Source: Phycisphaerae bacterium (GTDB taxonomy: Bacteria > Planctomycetota > Phycisphaerae > Phycisphaerales > Phycisphaeraceae). Taken from it: a DNA stretch of 64,000 nucleotides. The translations under genes and the position numbers were made by a program. Numbering within the stretch: position 1 is the stretch's first letter; every line of letters begins with the position of its first letter. Under the pieces are notes generated by a model. It saw nothing but the letters and a program-made list of their open reading frames with translations, had not been told where the DNA came from and searched no databases. Location of the stretch: the NCBI GenBank assembly GCA_030425705.1, contig JAUHZU010000004.1:124001-188000 (forward strand), written 5' to 3'. Shown here piece after piece: positions 24,142 to 32,931 of this stretch.

Positions 24142-25596
24142 TTAGGCTTCGCCGCGGCCGATGCTCTGGACCTTGCAGCCCGCGTCGGCGGCGGCCTGTC
24201 GCTGGGCGTCGGAGAGCACGCAGTTCGCGTCGAACACCAGCGGCGTCGCGCCGTCCAGCCAGGAGGCGAGGTCCAGTTCGCAGTATTCCTTGTGGTTCAC
24301 GCCGAACACGACCGCGTCGTAGCCCGCGGGGGACGGGATCGCTTGGGGCAGGTCGGTGCCCATCTCGTGCCAGTGCGAGACCAGCGGGTCGTGGCAGTCG
24401 ACCGTCGCGCCGCGTTTGACCACCTCGCGGAGGAAGACCTCCGAGGGGGAGTAGCGCGTGTCGCCGACGTCCGACCGGTAGCTGACGCCCAGGAGCAGGA
24501 CTTTCTTGCCCTTGAGCCCGCCCAGCGCTTTGTCGACATAGTCCAGCGAGACCAGCGGCATCACGCCGTTGATCTGCACCGCCTGCGAGCAGAACGGGAA
24601 GTCCAGCCCATCGAGCTTGAACAGGTCCTTGGCCGCCAGCTTGGCCATCAGCGGGTCCTTGGTCAGGCAGTAGCCGCCGACGCCGAAGCCCGGCTGGCGC
24701 ATGTTGCTGTGGGTCGGGCGGACGCGGATCGCGTTGACGATCTCGAACAGGTCGATCCCGACCGACTCGGAGAACCGGCCCCACTCCTCGGCGAACGCGA
24801 TCGTCACCGCGCGGTAGCTGTTCTCCAGCACCTTCGCCGTCTCCGAGGCCGTGGTCTTCGCCAGGCGGGTCATCGGGAAGTTGGTCGTGTCCAGCACGCT
24901 CTCGAGGAACTGCTCGGCCACGTCGCCGGCCTGCTCGGTGTGGCCCGCGAACACCCGCCAGAAGCGGATGATCGACTCGAAGTAGTCCGGCCCGGGCATC
25001 ACGCGCTCGTAGGAATGCGCCAGCAGGACCGCGTCCTCCGCCAGTCCGCGTTCGCGCATGCAAGCGGCAAGGTCGGGCGCGACGACGTGCTCGCACGTGC
25101 CGGGCGGCACGGTCGTCTCGACGAGCACCAGCGCGCCCGGACGGACGTGCCGGCCGATCGTCTGGATCGCGGCGCGGAAGCCGCCCCAAGGCAGCTTCGG
25201 CGTCCCGTAGATGTCATCGATATCGAACGGCACATCGACGACAACAACGTCGGCGAGGGCGTAGGCCTCGGGGTTCGAGGTCGCGACCAGGTTGCCCGCG
25301 TCGTGGCAGGCCTTGACGGCGTCGGCGAACTTCTGGTCCGTACAGGCGACCGGCAGTTCGCCGGCGTTGATCGCGTCGATCTTCTGGAGCGAGACCGAGT
25401 TGTCCAGCTCGACCCCCACGACGTTGTAGCGCGGCTGGCCGGCGTCGTCCTTCGCGTTCGCGACGGCAGCGGCCATCGCCGACCCGACGTGGCCCAGGCC
25501 CTGGATACAGACGACCGGCCGGTCGGGCACGGTGTCGTCTCGGCCGAGCGAACGCAGGACGTCCGCATAACTCGTCAGCTTCTGGGTCTCGGGCAT
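24142..25596 (-). CDS. nucleotide-sugar dehydrogenase (UDP-glucose/GDP-mannose family)
   Basis: This 484-residue enzyme has the NAD motif IQGLGHVGSAMAAAVA, the central domain with KTTASETAKVLENSYRAV, the catalytic Cys in GFGVGGYCLTKDP (about 309) and the C-terminal GVSYRSDVGDTRYSPS. It oxidises the C6 alcohol of a nucleotide sugar to a carboxylate in two NAD steps. It is the first of three such dehydrogenases in the window and is more divergent than the others, including an N-terminal extension of about 25 residues. It is paired with the epimerase gene downstream. Confidence 0.88.
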   Translation of the reverse strand: MPETQKLTSYADVLRSLGRDDTVPDRPVVCIQGLGHVGSAMAAAVANAKDDAGQPRYNVVGVELDNSVSLQKIDAINAGELPVACTDQKFADAVKACHDAGNLVATSNPEAYALADVVVVDVPFDIDDIYGTPKLPWGGFRAAIQTIGRHVRPGALVLVETTVPPGTCEHVVAPDLAACMRERGLAEDAVLLAHSYERVMPGPDYFESIIRFWRVFAGHTEQAGDVAEQFLESVLDTTNFPMTRLAKTTASETAKVLENSYRAVTIAFAEEWGRFSESVGIDLFEIVNAIRVRPTHSNMRQPGFGVGGYCLTKDPLMAKLAAKDLFKLDGLDFPFCSQAVQINGVMPLVSLDYVDKALGGLKGKKVLLLGVSYRSDVGDTRYSPSEVFLREVVKRGATVDCHDPLVSHWHEMGTDLPQAIPSPAGYDAVVFGVNHKEYCELDLASWLDGATPLVFDANCVLSDAQRQAAADAGCKVQSIGRGEA

Positions 25597-25777
25597 CGGT
25601 CCGCCTCGCTTGGGGTAGTTCGGCCCCCGGGGGGGACAGTCTAGCGGGTATCTTCGGTCCGATCCGAGACGGCCCTTACCCGGTCGGCTCGACCCCGGGG
25701 CCCGATCCGCCGATGGTTAGCAGGTGACCCCATCGCCGCCCACGGGTCTGCTATCCTGCCCGGCTCACTGGTGAACT

Positions 25778-26482
25778 ATGAAGCGACTGTTCGACATCCT
25801 GGTAGCCCTGATTGCCCTGAGCTTCCTGGCGATCCCGTTCCTCATCGTCATCCTCGTCCTACGGCTGACGGGCGAAGGCAACGTGTGGTATCTCCAGGAA
25901 CGGATCGGTTACAAGGGCGAACGCTTCAGGGTGTTCAAGTTTGTGACCATGCGGGTCGGCAGCGAGTTCACCGGCAACAAAGACATCACCGTCCGCGGCG
26001 ACCCGCGCGTCCTCCCCGTCGGCCGGGTCCTGCGTATGACCAAGCTCAACGAGCTGCCCCAGATCCTCAACGTGCTCAAGGGCGACATGAGCATCGTCGG
26101 CTGGCGTCCCCTGGTCCCACGCGGGTTCTACGACTACCCCGAAGACATCCAGCAACATATCGTCCAGACTCAGCCGGGGATCACCGGTATCGGCTCGATC
26201 GTCTTCCGCGACGAGGAGGCGATCGTGACCGAGGCGGGCGAGATGGGCAAAGACCTCCATGACTGCTACCGCGAGGATATCCTCCCTTACAAGGGCGAGG
26301 TGGAGCTGTGGTACGGTGAACACCAGGGGATGCTGCTCGACCTGAAGATCATCTTTGTCACGGCCTGGGCCATCATCGCCCCGGGCGGGATCGACCTGGG
26401 CAAGTGGTTCAGGGGGCTGCCCGAGCCCGAGTCCGACCTCTTGCGCAAGCACATACATCTCGGTCCCGGCGGCAAGCACTGA
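25778..26482 (+). CDS. initiating sugar-phosphate transferase, monotopic PglC/WcaJ-C type
   Basis: This 234-residue membrane-associated enzyme has a single N-terminal re-entrant helix (residues 4-31), the motif FRVFKFVTMR near 50-59 and the long signature TKLNELPQILNVLKGDMSIV (89-108). It would move a sugar-phosphate from a UDP-sugar to undecaprenyl phosphate, the first step of repeat-unit assembly. In PglC the key dyad is Asp-Glu; here it reads Asn91-Glu92. The GIGSIVFRDEE motif later in the protein marks a subfamily often seen in O-antigen loci. It opens the long forward run of polysaccharide genes. Confidence 0.85.
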   Translation: MKRLFDILVALIALSFLAIPFLIVILVLRLTGEGNVWYLQERIGYKGERFRVFKFVTMRVGSEFTGNKDITVRGDPRVLPVGRVLRMTKLNELPQILNVLKGDMSIVGWRPLVPRGFYDYPEDIQQHIVQTQPGITGIGSIVFRDEEAIVTEAGEMGKDLHDCYREDILPYKGEVELWYGEHQGMLLDLKIIFVTAWAIIAPGGIDLGKWFRGLPEPESDLLRKHIHLGPGGKH

Positions 26483-26524
26483 GCCTACGCCTGGCATACG
26501 GCCGCGGGCCGCGGCTACGATGTC

Positions 26525-27892
26525 ATGAGCAACCGACGCTACATCCTCATGAGTTCCTCCGCCGGGCTGGCGATCCGTGTCCTCGGCGCGGGGCTCGCGA
26601 TGGCAAGCCAGGTCTTGATTGCCCGCACGGTGGGTAAGGAACAATTCGGGCTCTACCTGTACGCGATGAGCGCGGTCGCCCTGCTCGCGATCGTCGCGCG
26701 CCTGGGGATCGACAGCTCGCTGCCCCGGTTCCTGCCCGTGATGCTGTCCCAGGGCAGGGCAGGCCAGTACCGCGGGACGCTGCGCCTCGGGTTCGCCGCG
26801 CCGCTGGTACTCGCGCTGATCCTCGGGTCAGGGACGCTGGCTTACCTGCTACTCCCCACCGGCGGGTTGTCGGACAAACAGGCGACACTGCTGGTGATGC
26901 TGCTGGCGCTGCCCGCGTTCACGCTGTCTTTCATTCGCCGCGCTGCGATGGTCTCGCTCAAGCGGGTGGTCTGGGCGGAACTGCCGGATATGGTCATCCG
27001 CCCGTCGCTGATGCTGGCGGGCACGCTGGTGCTTTACTTTGCGTTTAGCAGCGTGACCGCGACGCACATCGCGCTGCTTTTTGCGGCGGCGTCGACCACG
27101 GCACTCGCGGCCGGGGCATTCGTGCTCTACCGCGCGCAGCCGAGTGAAGCCGCCGGGGTCCAGCCCGAGTACCCGGTGGGCGAGGTGATGCGGGTGTCGA
27201 TGCCGCTACTACTCATGACCGGGTTCTCGACCGCGGTCGCGGAGTTCACGGTCGTCTGTCTGGGCGAGTACAAGCCCGCCGAGGAGGTTGCGGTCTACGG
27301 GGCGGCGGTCCGGCTGTCGTTGCTGGTAGCGTTCGCGTTGCAGGCAGCCAATACTGTGCTCAACCCGCTGATCGCGCAGCTCTTCCACAGCGGGAAGTAC
27401 TCCGATCTACAGTCCGCGTTGCGCGACGCCGCGAAGTGGATGTTCCTGCTCACGACCACGGCACTGGTCGGCATGGTTCTGCTGGGCAGGCTGGGCCTCG
27501 CGCTATTCGGCGAGGGGTACGACGCGGGCTACAAGGTTCTGCTAATCCTCCTCACGGGCCAGGCCATAAACGCGCTGTCCGGCTCGGTCGGTTCGATCAT
27601 GAAGATGTGCAACAAGCAGAACCAGGCCTGCGTGATCCTCGTGATCTCGGCCGTCACCAACGTGGTGTTGTGCTTTATCCTGATTCCGCGCTATGGGGCG
27701 GAGGGAGCGGCGGTCTCCGTCGCGGTCGGACAGACGCTATGGAACGTGCTGATGCTGGCGTACACCACCCTCAAGCTGCGGCTCAACCCAACGTTATTGC
27801 CCCTCCCGATCAAGCCGGACCCCGATCTGCTCGACGAAACACAAGACAACGCCGGGCACGATACGCCCACGGACCCCGAGCCCGAGCCCTGA
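26525..27892 (+). CDS. Wzx-like oligosaccharide flippase (MATE-type)
   Basis: This 455-residue protein has about 12-14 hydrophobic helices and begins SNRRYILMSSSAGLAIRVLG, followed by QVLIARTVGKEQFGLYLYAM, a pattern of the RfbX/MurJ-like polysaccharide exporters. It would flip lipid-linked repeat units across the inner membrane. It lies 42 bases after the initiating transferase gene, and its stop TGA overlaps the ATG of the sulfotransferase gene. The wzy-like gene lies 3.5 kb downstream, so the locus appears to use the Wzx/Wzy route rather than an ABC exporter. Confidence 0.85.
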   Translation: MSNRRYILMSSSAGLAIRVLGAGLAMASQVLIARTVGKEQFGLYLYAMSAVALLAIVARLGIDSSLPRFLPVMLSQGRAGQYRGTLRLGFAAPLVLALILGSGTLAYLLLPTGGLSDKQATLLVMLLALPAFTLSFIRRAAMVSLKRVVWAELPDMVIRPSLMLAGTLVLYFAFSSVTATHIALLFAAASTTALAAGAFVLYRAQPSEAAGVQPEYPVGEVMRVSMPLLLMTGFSTAVAEFTVVCLGEYKPAEEVAVYGAAVRLSLLVAFALQAANTVLNPLIAQLFHSGKYSDLQSALRDAAKWMFLLTTTALVGMVLLGRLGLALFGEGYDAGYKVLLILLTGQAINALSGSVGSIMKMCNKQNQACVILVISAVTNVVLCFILIPRYGAEGAAVSVAVGQTLWNVLMLAYTTLKLRLNPTLLPLPIKPDPDLLDETQDNAGHDTPTDPEPEP

Positions 27893-28803
27893 TGATGCGC
27901 CACCCCAACTTCTTTATCGTCGGCGCCCCCAAATGCGGCACCACCTCCCTGAGCGACTACCTCCGCGCCCACCCGCGCATCTTTATGCCTGTGCATAAAG
28001 AGCCCCACTATTACAATACCGACCACCCCAGGATCGGACGCTTCAAGACGCACGCCGAATACCTCGCGCTCTTCGATGACGCGGGCGACCAACACGAAGC
28101 CGTGGGTGAGGCATCGATCCACTACATCCGTTCCGAGGTGGCGGTCGCCAACGTGCTCGAGCACCACCCCGACGCCAGGTTCATCGTCATGGTCCGCGAG
28201 CCGATCCCCTTCCTGCGTTCGTGGCACAACCAGCTGCTGTACAGCCTGATGGAGAACGAGAAGGAATTCGCCAAGGCTTGGGCGCTGCAGGCCGACCGCC
28301 GGCAGGGCCGGCACATCCCCTCTGGCTGCCCCCACCCGATGCTGCTGGACTACGAGGCAGCGGCGAGCTTTGGGGCGCAGGTGGATCGGTTACTCGCGCA
28401 GGTCCCGCGGGACCGGGTCCTGTTCATCAAGTTCGAGGACTTTATTGCAGACAACCGCAAGTGGTACCTGCAGACTCTGTCGTTCCTCGGCGTGGCTGAT
28501 GACGGCCGGACCGAGTTTGCCCGGTCGAACGCGGCGCACCAGAACCGAAGCCGGCTCGCCGGGAGGTTGCTGGACCGGGGCTACCACGCCCTCTCGCGCG
28601 TGAACCCGCTCGGCCGGGGCAACCCGATCCGCCGGGCCGCCAAGCGGATGCTGATGCTGGCCAAGGAAACCAACACGACATACCATCGCCCGGATGAGAT
28701 CCCGGCCGAGCTTGCGGCGCAGATCACCAAACAGCTCCGCGATGACCACGAACTTCTGGCCCAACTTACGGGCATCCGGCTGAACGCACCCGCAACGGGC
28801 TGA
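27892..28803 (+). CDS. sulfotransferase, sulfotransferase-domain family
   Basis: This 303-residue cytoplasmic enzyme starts with the PAPS 5'-phosphosulfate loop FFIVGAPKCGTTSL. The 3'-phosphate motif is in RFIVMVREPIPFLRSWHNQ near 100, and LFIKFEDF lies near 185. It would place a sulfate from PAPS on a sugar hydroxyl of the lipid-linked repeat. Its ATG overlaps the flippase stop by one base, which suggests coupled translation, and the asparagine synthase gene starts nine bases after it ends. No PAPS synthase gene is in the window. Confidence 0.85.
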   Translation: MMRHPNFFIVGAPKCGTTSLSDYLRAHPRIFMPVHKEPHYYNTDHPRIGRFKTHAEYLALFDDAGDQHEAVGEASIHYIRSEVAVANVLEHHPDARFIVMVREPIPFLRSWHNQLLYSLMENEKEFAKAWALQADRRQGRHIPSGCPHPMLLDYEAAASFGAQVDRLLAQVPRDRVLFIKFEDFIADNRKWYLQTLSFLGVADDGRTEFARSNAAHQNRSRLAGRLLDRGYHALSRVNPLGRGNPIRRAAKRMLMLAKETNTTYHRPDEIPAELAAQITKQLRDDHELLAQLTGIRLNAPATG

Positions 28804-28812
28804 GCTACTCCT

Positions 28813-30774
28813 ATGTGCGGCATCGCTGGCCTCTTCCAACCCGACCGCCGGCCCGATGCGCCACTCCAGGAGATCGCGCGCCGCATGGGTGCGGCCATCC
28901 GCCACCGCGGGCCCGACAGTGACGGGGTCTGGCACGACGACGGCCCGGGCTACGCCGTCAGCCAGCAACGCCTCGCCATCATCGACCTGTCCCCGGCCGG
29001 CCACCAGCCGATGGTCTCCCACAGCGGGCGCTACGTCATTGCGTACAACGGCGAGGTGTACAACTTCACCAAGCTGCGAGACCGGCTCCAGGCCGAGCAC
29101 CCCGTGGACTGGCGGGGTCACTCCGACACCGAGGTGCTCCTCGAAGCGATCGAACGCTGGGGCATCATGCGCGCGCTCGAGCGCTGTGCCGGGATGTTCG
29201 CCATCGCGCTGTGGGACCGGCGCGAACGCTCACTCACACTCGCCCGCGACCGGTTCGGTAAGAAGCCGGTCTACCTCGGCTGGCTCCCAGGCGGGGGCGT
29301 GGTGTTCGGGTCTGAGCTCAAGGCCCTCGCGCAGCACCCGCGGTTCAAGCGGGAGATTAATCGCGATGTGCTCTGCCGGTATCTGCGCCGCCGCTGTGTC
29401 GGCGGGCTGCGTGCGATCTACCGCGATGTCTACAAGGTTGCGCCGGGCAGCGTGATCACCCTCGACGCCGGGGACTGCGCTAAGGCGCCCGATGAGGCGG
29501 GTTTCGGCCGCGCCTGCATCCGCTTCTGGTCCCCACAGGACATGTACGAAGCACCCCCGTTCGACCTCGATCATCACACCGAAGAGGAGGCGCTGGACCA
29601 GCTCGAAGCGCACCTCCGGCTGGCGGTCGAAGAGCGCATGATCGCGGACGTCCCGCTGGGGGCGTTCCTCTCGGGGGGGATCGACTCGTCGCTCGTAGTC
29701 GCCGAGTTGCAGGCCCTGTCTTCAACACCCGTGCGGACCTTCACGATCGGGTTCGATGACAAGCGGTTCGATGAGTCCGGTCACGCGCGGCTGGTGGCGG
29801 ACCACCTCAAGACCGATCACACCGAGTTCCAGTTGACCGGGCAGGACGCGCTGGACGTGCTGCCGCTGCTGCCGCGGATGTTCTGCGAGCCCTTTGCCGA
29901 TGCTTCGCAGATCCCGACGTACCTGGTGTCCAAACTCGCCAGGGAACATGTCACCGTCGCGCTGACGGGCGACGGCGGCGACGAGGGGTTCGCCGGCTAC
30001 CCACACTACACGCTGGCCCCGAAGAGCGCCAGGCTCCTCGCCGTGCCTCGCCTGCTGCGCCACCCCGCGGCCCGGCTGATGGAGGCCCTCGCGGCCCCCG
30101 CGTCCGCCGCCGCCTGCACGCTCCGGCCGAGCACACGTCTCTCACCCCCGCTCAACAAGCTCATCAAGGGCATCGACCTGCTTGATGCCCAACACTTCGG
30201 CTACACACACCGGGCACTCATGACGGCCTGCCGACGCCCCGAACGGATGCTGGCGTTCGACGCGCATGAGCCAGGCCCGGCCCGGCCCGGCGCGCAAGAC
30301 GACCGGGTCAAGTGGATGATGCTCCGCGACGTGGTCGAGTTCATCGCCGACGACTCGACCGTTAAGGTCGACCGCGCGAGTATGGCCGTGTCGCTGGAGA
30401 CACGCTCACCGATGCTCGATCACCGGCTGATGGCGTTCGGCTGGTCGCTGCCCAGCTCGATGCTCATCCGCGACGGCAAGGGCAAGTGGCCGCTGCGACA
30501 ACTGCTCTACCGGCACGTGCCTCGCGAGATCATCGACCGGCCCAAGAAGGGGTTCTCGATCCCGATCGGGCGTTGGCTGCGCGACGAACTTCGTGACTGG
30601 GCCGACCATCTGCTCGGCAGGCAACGGCTGTCGGACCAGGGGCTGTTCAACCCGTCCTATGTCCGGCGGGTGTGGGACCAGCACCAGTCTGGTATCCGCC
30701 GGGGCCAGGACGAGTTATGGGCTATCCTCATGTTCCAGCAGTGGCTGGACGATCAGGCCGATGTGGTGTCTTGA
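28813..30774 (+). CDS. asnB: asparagine synthase (glutamine-hydrolysing), glycan-locus type
   Basis: This 653-residue protein has an N-terminal glutamine amidotransferase starting with the nucleophile Cys2 (MCGIAGLF) and a C-terminal ATP-pyrophosphatase domain with the loop FLSGGIDSS near 288. A later signature is ALTGDGGDEGFAGY. It could make asparagine or, as in WbpS-like paralogues in O-antigen loci, amidate a uronic acid carboxyl. The genomic setting, next to sulfotransferase and polymerase genes and in a window with three sugar dehydrogenases that make uronic acids, favours amidation of sugar, but this is inference. Confidence 0.88.
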   Translation: MCGIAGLFQPDRRPDAPLQEIARRMGAAIRHRGPDSDGVWHDDGPGYAVSQQRLAIIDLSPAGHQPMVSHSGRYVIAYNGEVYNFTKLRDRLQAEHPVDWRGHSDTEVLLEAIERWGIMRALERCAGMFAIALWDRRERSLTLARDRFGKKPVYLGWLPGGGVVFGSELKALAQHPRFKREINRDVLCRYLRRRCVGGLRAIYRDVYKVAPGSVITLDAGDCAKAPDEAGFGRACIRFWSPQDMYEAPPFDLDHHTEEEALDQLEAHLRLAVEERMIADVPLGAFLSGGIDSSLVVAELQALSSTPVRTFTIGFDDKRFDESGHARLVADHLKTDHTEFQLTGQDALDVLPLLPRMFCEPFADASQIPTYLVSKLAREHVTVALTGDGGDEGFAGYPHYTLAPKSARLLAVPRLLRHPAARLMEALAAPASAAACTLRPSTRLSPPLNKLIKGIDLLDAQHFGYTHRALMTACRRPERMLAFDAHEPGPARPGAQDDRVKWMMLRDVVEFIADDSTVKVDRASMAVSLETRSPMLDHRLMAFGWSLPSSMLIRDGKGKWPLRQLLYRHVPREIIDRPKKGFSIPIGRWLRDELRDWADHLLGRQRLSDQGLFNPSYVRRVWDQHQSGIRRGQDELWAILMFQQWLDDQADVVS

Positions 30775-30821
30775 TCGGTTAAGCACCGCGGCGGGATCGC
30801 CGTGTAACTCGGAGGTGGACC

Positions 30822-31370
30822 GTGGGCCTGCCCGCGAAGCTCAGACGACTGCTGACTTGGCCGCGGCGGGCATATCGCCGGCGGACCGACCCGGTGGGAT
30901 ACGCGCGCTCGCTGGGAGTCCGCGTGGGCGAGCGCTGCCGATTCCTCGGGCGTGTCCACTTCGGCACCGAGCCCTACCTCATCACGATCGGGGACCGCGT
31001 TTCGATCAGCGACGGTGTTTTGATTCTGACCCACGACGGAGGGGTCTGGGCGATCCGACAAGAGTCGCCCGACGCGGACATCTTCGACCCGGTCACGATC
31101 GGGAACAACGTGTTTATCGGGGCACGGGTGACGCTGCTTCCGGGAGCGGTGATCGGCGACAACTGTGTGATAGGCACGGGCTCGGTGGTGGTCGGCGAGG
31201 TCCCACCAAATTCCGTCGCGGCCGGCATACCCGCGCGTGTGATCCGGCCGATAGAAGAGTACCGGGCCAAATGCCGGGATAGGGCCCTGCATGTAAGATC
31301 ACTGCCCCGAGACGTGCTGAAGCACAAGCTGATGGAGCACTTTGGGCTGGACGAGAACGACCATCCCTAA
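30822..31370 (+). CDS. hexapeptide-repeat acyltransferase (WbbJ/LacA-like)
   Basis: The product is 182 residues with left-handed beta-helix repeats (FDPVTIGNNVFIGARVTLLP, then GAVIGDNCVIGTGSVVVGEV) and a closing PARVIRP segment as in maltose/galactoside acetyltransferases. It would acetylate a sugar hydroxyl of the repeat unit. The start is GTG 30822, preceded by GGAGG seven bases away. It lies in the forward run, 47 bases after the asparagine synthase gene and 43 bases before the polymerase start. Confidence 0.82.
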   Translation: MGLPAKLRRLLTWPRRAYRRRTDPVGYARSLGVRVGERCRFLGRVHFGTEPYLITIGDRVSISDGVLILTHDGGVWAIRQESPDADIFDPVTIGNNVFIGARVTLLPGAVIGDNCVIGTGSVVVGEVPPNSVAAGIPARVIRPIEEYRAKCRDRALHVRSLPRDVLKHKLMEHFGLDENDHP

Positions 31371-31413
31371 ACGATCCCGGGCAGGTTCCCCGCCCGCCCC
31401 GCCGCCGGAGACG

Positions 31414-32931
31414 ATGCACCAACTCCAAGGACAACCCAGAGCCCTGGCCGGGCTGCTCTTTGTGACCGATCGCCTGTCGCGGCGGTCGTGGTTCTACGCC
31501 ATCTGGGTGCTGCTGTTCATCCCGGCCGCGATCGCGTGCCGCTACCTCACCGGGCCCGGCATGGAAGCGCTGGGCCTATTCCACCTAGTCTACTTTACCC
31601 TCGCAATCACCCACCTCTGCTACCGGATGCTGCGGGCGGGGCCCAAGGCGCTCATCGCGCCGGACGTGCTCTTTACGCTTGTCTACACCGTGATCAACTG
31701 GGGCTATATCTCGTTCCTCTGGCTGGGTGCCGTGCCCTTTTCCGAGCGTGTGATCTACTTTTCCGACGCGATGGGTGACTCCCTGATGGTGGTCACGGTC
31801 GGGCTCGCCTCGTTCCTCCTCGCCTACGAGGTCGCCGGGCACGGCAACCGCAGCACGCCCGCCTATGCCACACAGATCGCCATCCCCAAGTCGGGCTGGG
31901 GCTTCGTGGGCCTCTCGCTGCTGTGCACGGGCATCGTGCTGCACTTCGTGGGGCTGGCAGGCATCGGCTTTGAGACCGTGATGAACCACGGCTACGACGC
32001 GGTCCAGAACGTCTCCCGCTACACCGACTCCTACGTGATCAAGACGATCATGGCTGTAAGCATCCCCATCTCCGTGATCGGAACCATGCTTTGCTTCGGC
32101 TACGGCGTGATCCGCGACCGGAAGCTCTTCTACTCCCCGTTCTTCATGGTGGTCTGGTGTGGCTGGGTGGTGATCCTCCTGCTTGAAGGCGACCGGGGCG
32201 GGGTCGTCCGCATCCTCCTGCCCGCGATGATTATCTATCACTATGTCATCCGGCCGATCAAGTTCCGCTATCTCGCGACCATCGGCGTCAGCGTACTGTT
32301 CGTCTTCTCGGCGCTCGCGTTTGTACGGAACACCTCGGGTTTCTCGCCGGGCACCATGGTCAGAGACTACCAGTACATCCAGAGCAAGAGCGACGAGGTC
32401 AAGTGGTACTCGATGCTCTATGAGTTGGGGACCTCGTTCGTCACGCTGAACATCACCGTCCACGAGGTCCCCGGGACGGAGCCGTACTGGCGTGGGATGT
32501 CGTGGGTGGACTCATCGATCCACGTGATCCCATTCGCCCAGGGGATCGCTTACCGCAACGGGCTTGGCAAAATGCAGCCGTCGGACTGGGTCACGACGAC
32601 CTATTGGGGCCCCCAGTCGTCGGGCAAGGGCTACAACTTTGCGGCGGAGGGGTACCTGAACTTCGGGCTGCCGGGCGTCATCGTCCAGATGTTTGTGATC
32701 GGGCTGGTACTGCGCTGGCTGGTGCGCCGGTTCCAGCGCGCGCCCTCCACGGGCTCGCTGATCGTGATGTTCGGCGGCGTGGTGCTGATCATCATCAGTA
32801 TCCGCGACCACACCAACGTGCTGCTGCCACAGCTCGTCCACCTCTGGGTCGTGAGCTGGCTGATGACCCAAACGTTCGGTGAATCCAAGTCGTTTGTCCC
32901 GATCCACCACGAAGACCACCCGCCGCGATGA
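31414..32931 (+). CDS. Wzy-like O-antigen polymerase
   Basis: This is a 505-residue inner-membrane protein with about 12 hydrophobic helices and a large extracellular loop at about residues 330-420 (FVTLNITVHEVPGTEPYW, later PQSSGKGYNFAAEGYLNFG) typical of O-antigen polymerases. Wzy proteins are poorly conserved, so the call depends on topology and on being between the flippase and glycosyltransferase genes. The ATG at 31414 is used because the upstream codons are proline-rich and non-membrane. The next gene's ATG overlaps its stop by four bases. Confidence 0.72.
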   Translation: MHQLQGQPRALAGLLFVTDRLSRRSWFYAIWVLLFIPAAIACRYLTGPGMEALGLFHLVYFTLAITHLCYRMLRAGPKALIAPDVLFTLVYTVINWGYISFLWLGAVPFSERVIYFSDAMGDSLMVVTVGLASFLLAYEVAGHGNRSTPAYATQIAIPKSGWGFVGLSLLCTGIVLHFVGLAGIGFETVMNHGYDAVQNVSRYTDSYVIKTIMAVSIPISVIGTMLCFGYGVIRDRKLFYSPFFMVVWCGWVVILLLEGDRGGVVRILLPAMIIYHYVIRPIKFRYLATIGVSVLFVFSALAFVRNTSGFSPGTMVRDYQYIQSKSDEVKWYSMLYELGTSFVTLNITVHEVPGTEPYWRGMSWVDSSIHVIPFAQGIAYRNGLGKMQPSDWVTTTYWGPQSSGKGYNFAAEGYLNFGLPGVIVQMFVIGLVLRWLVRRFQRAPSTGSLIVMFGGVVLIIISIRDHTNVLLPQLVHLWVVSWLMTQTFGESKSFVPIHHEDHPPR

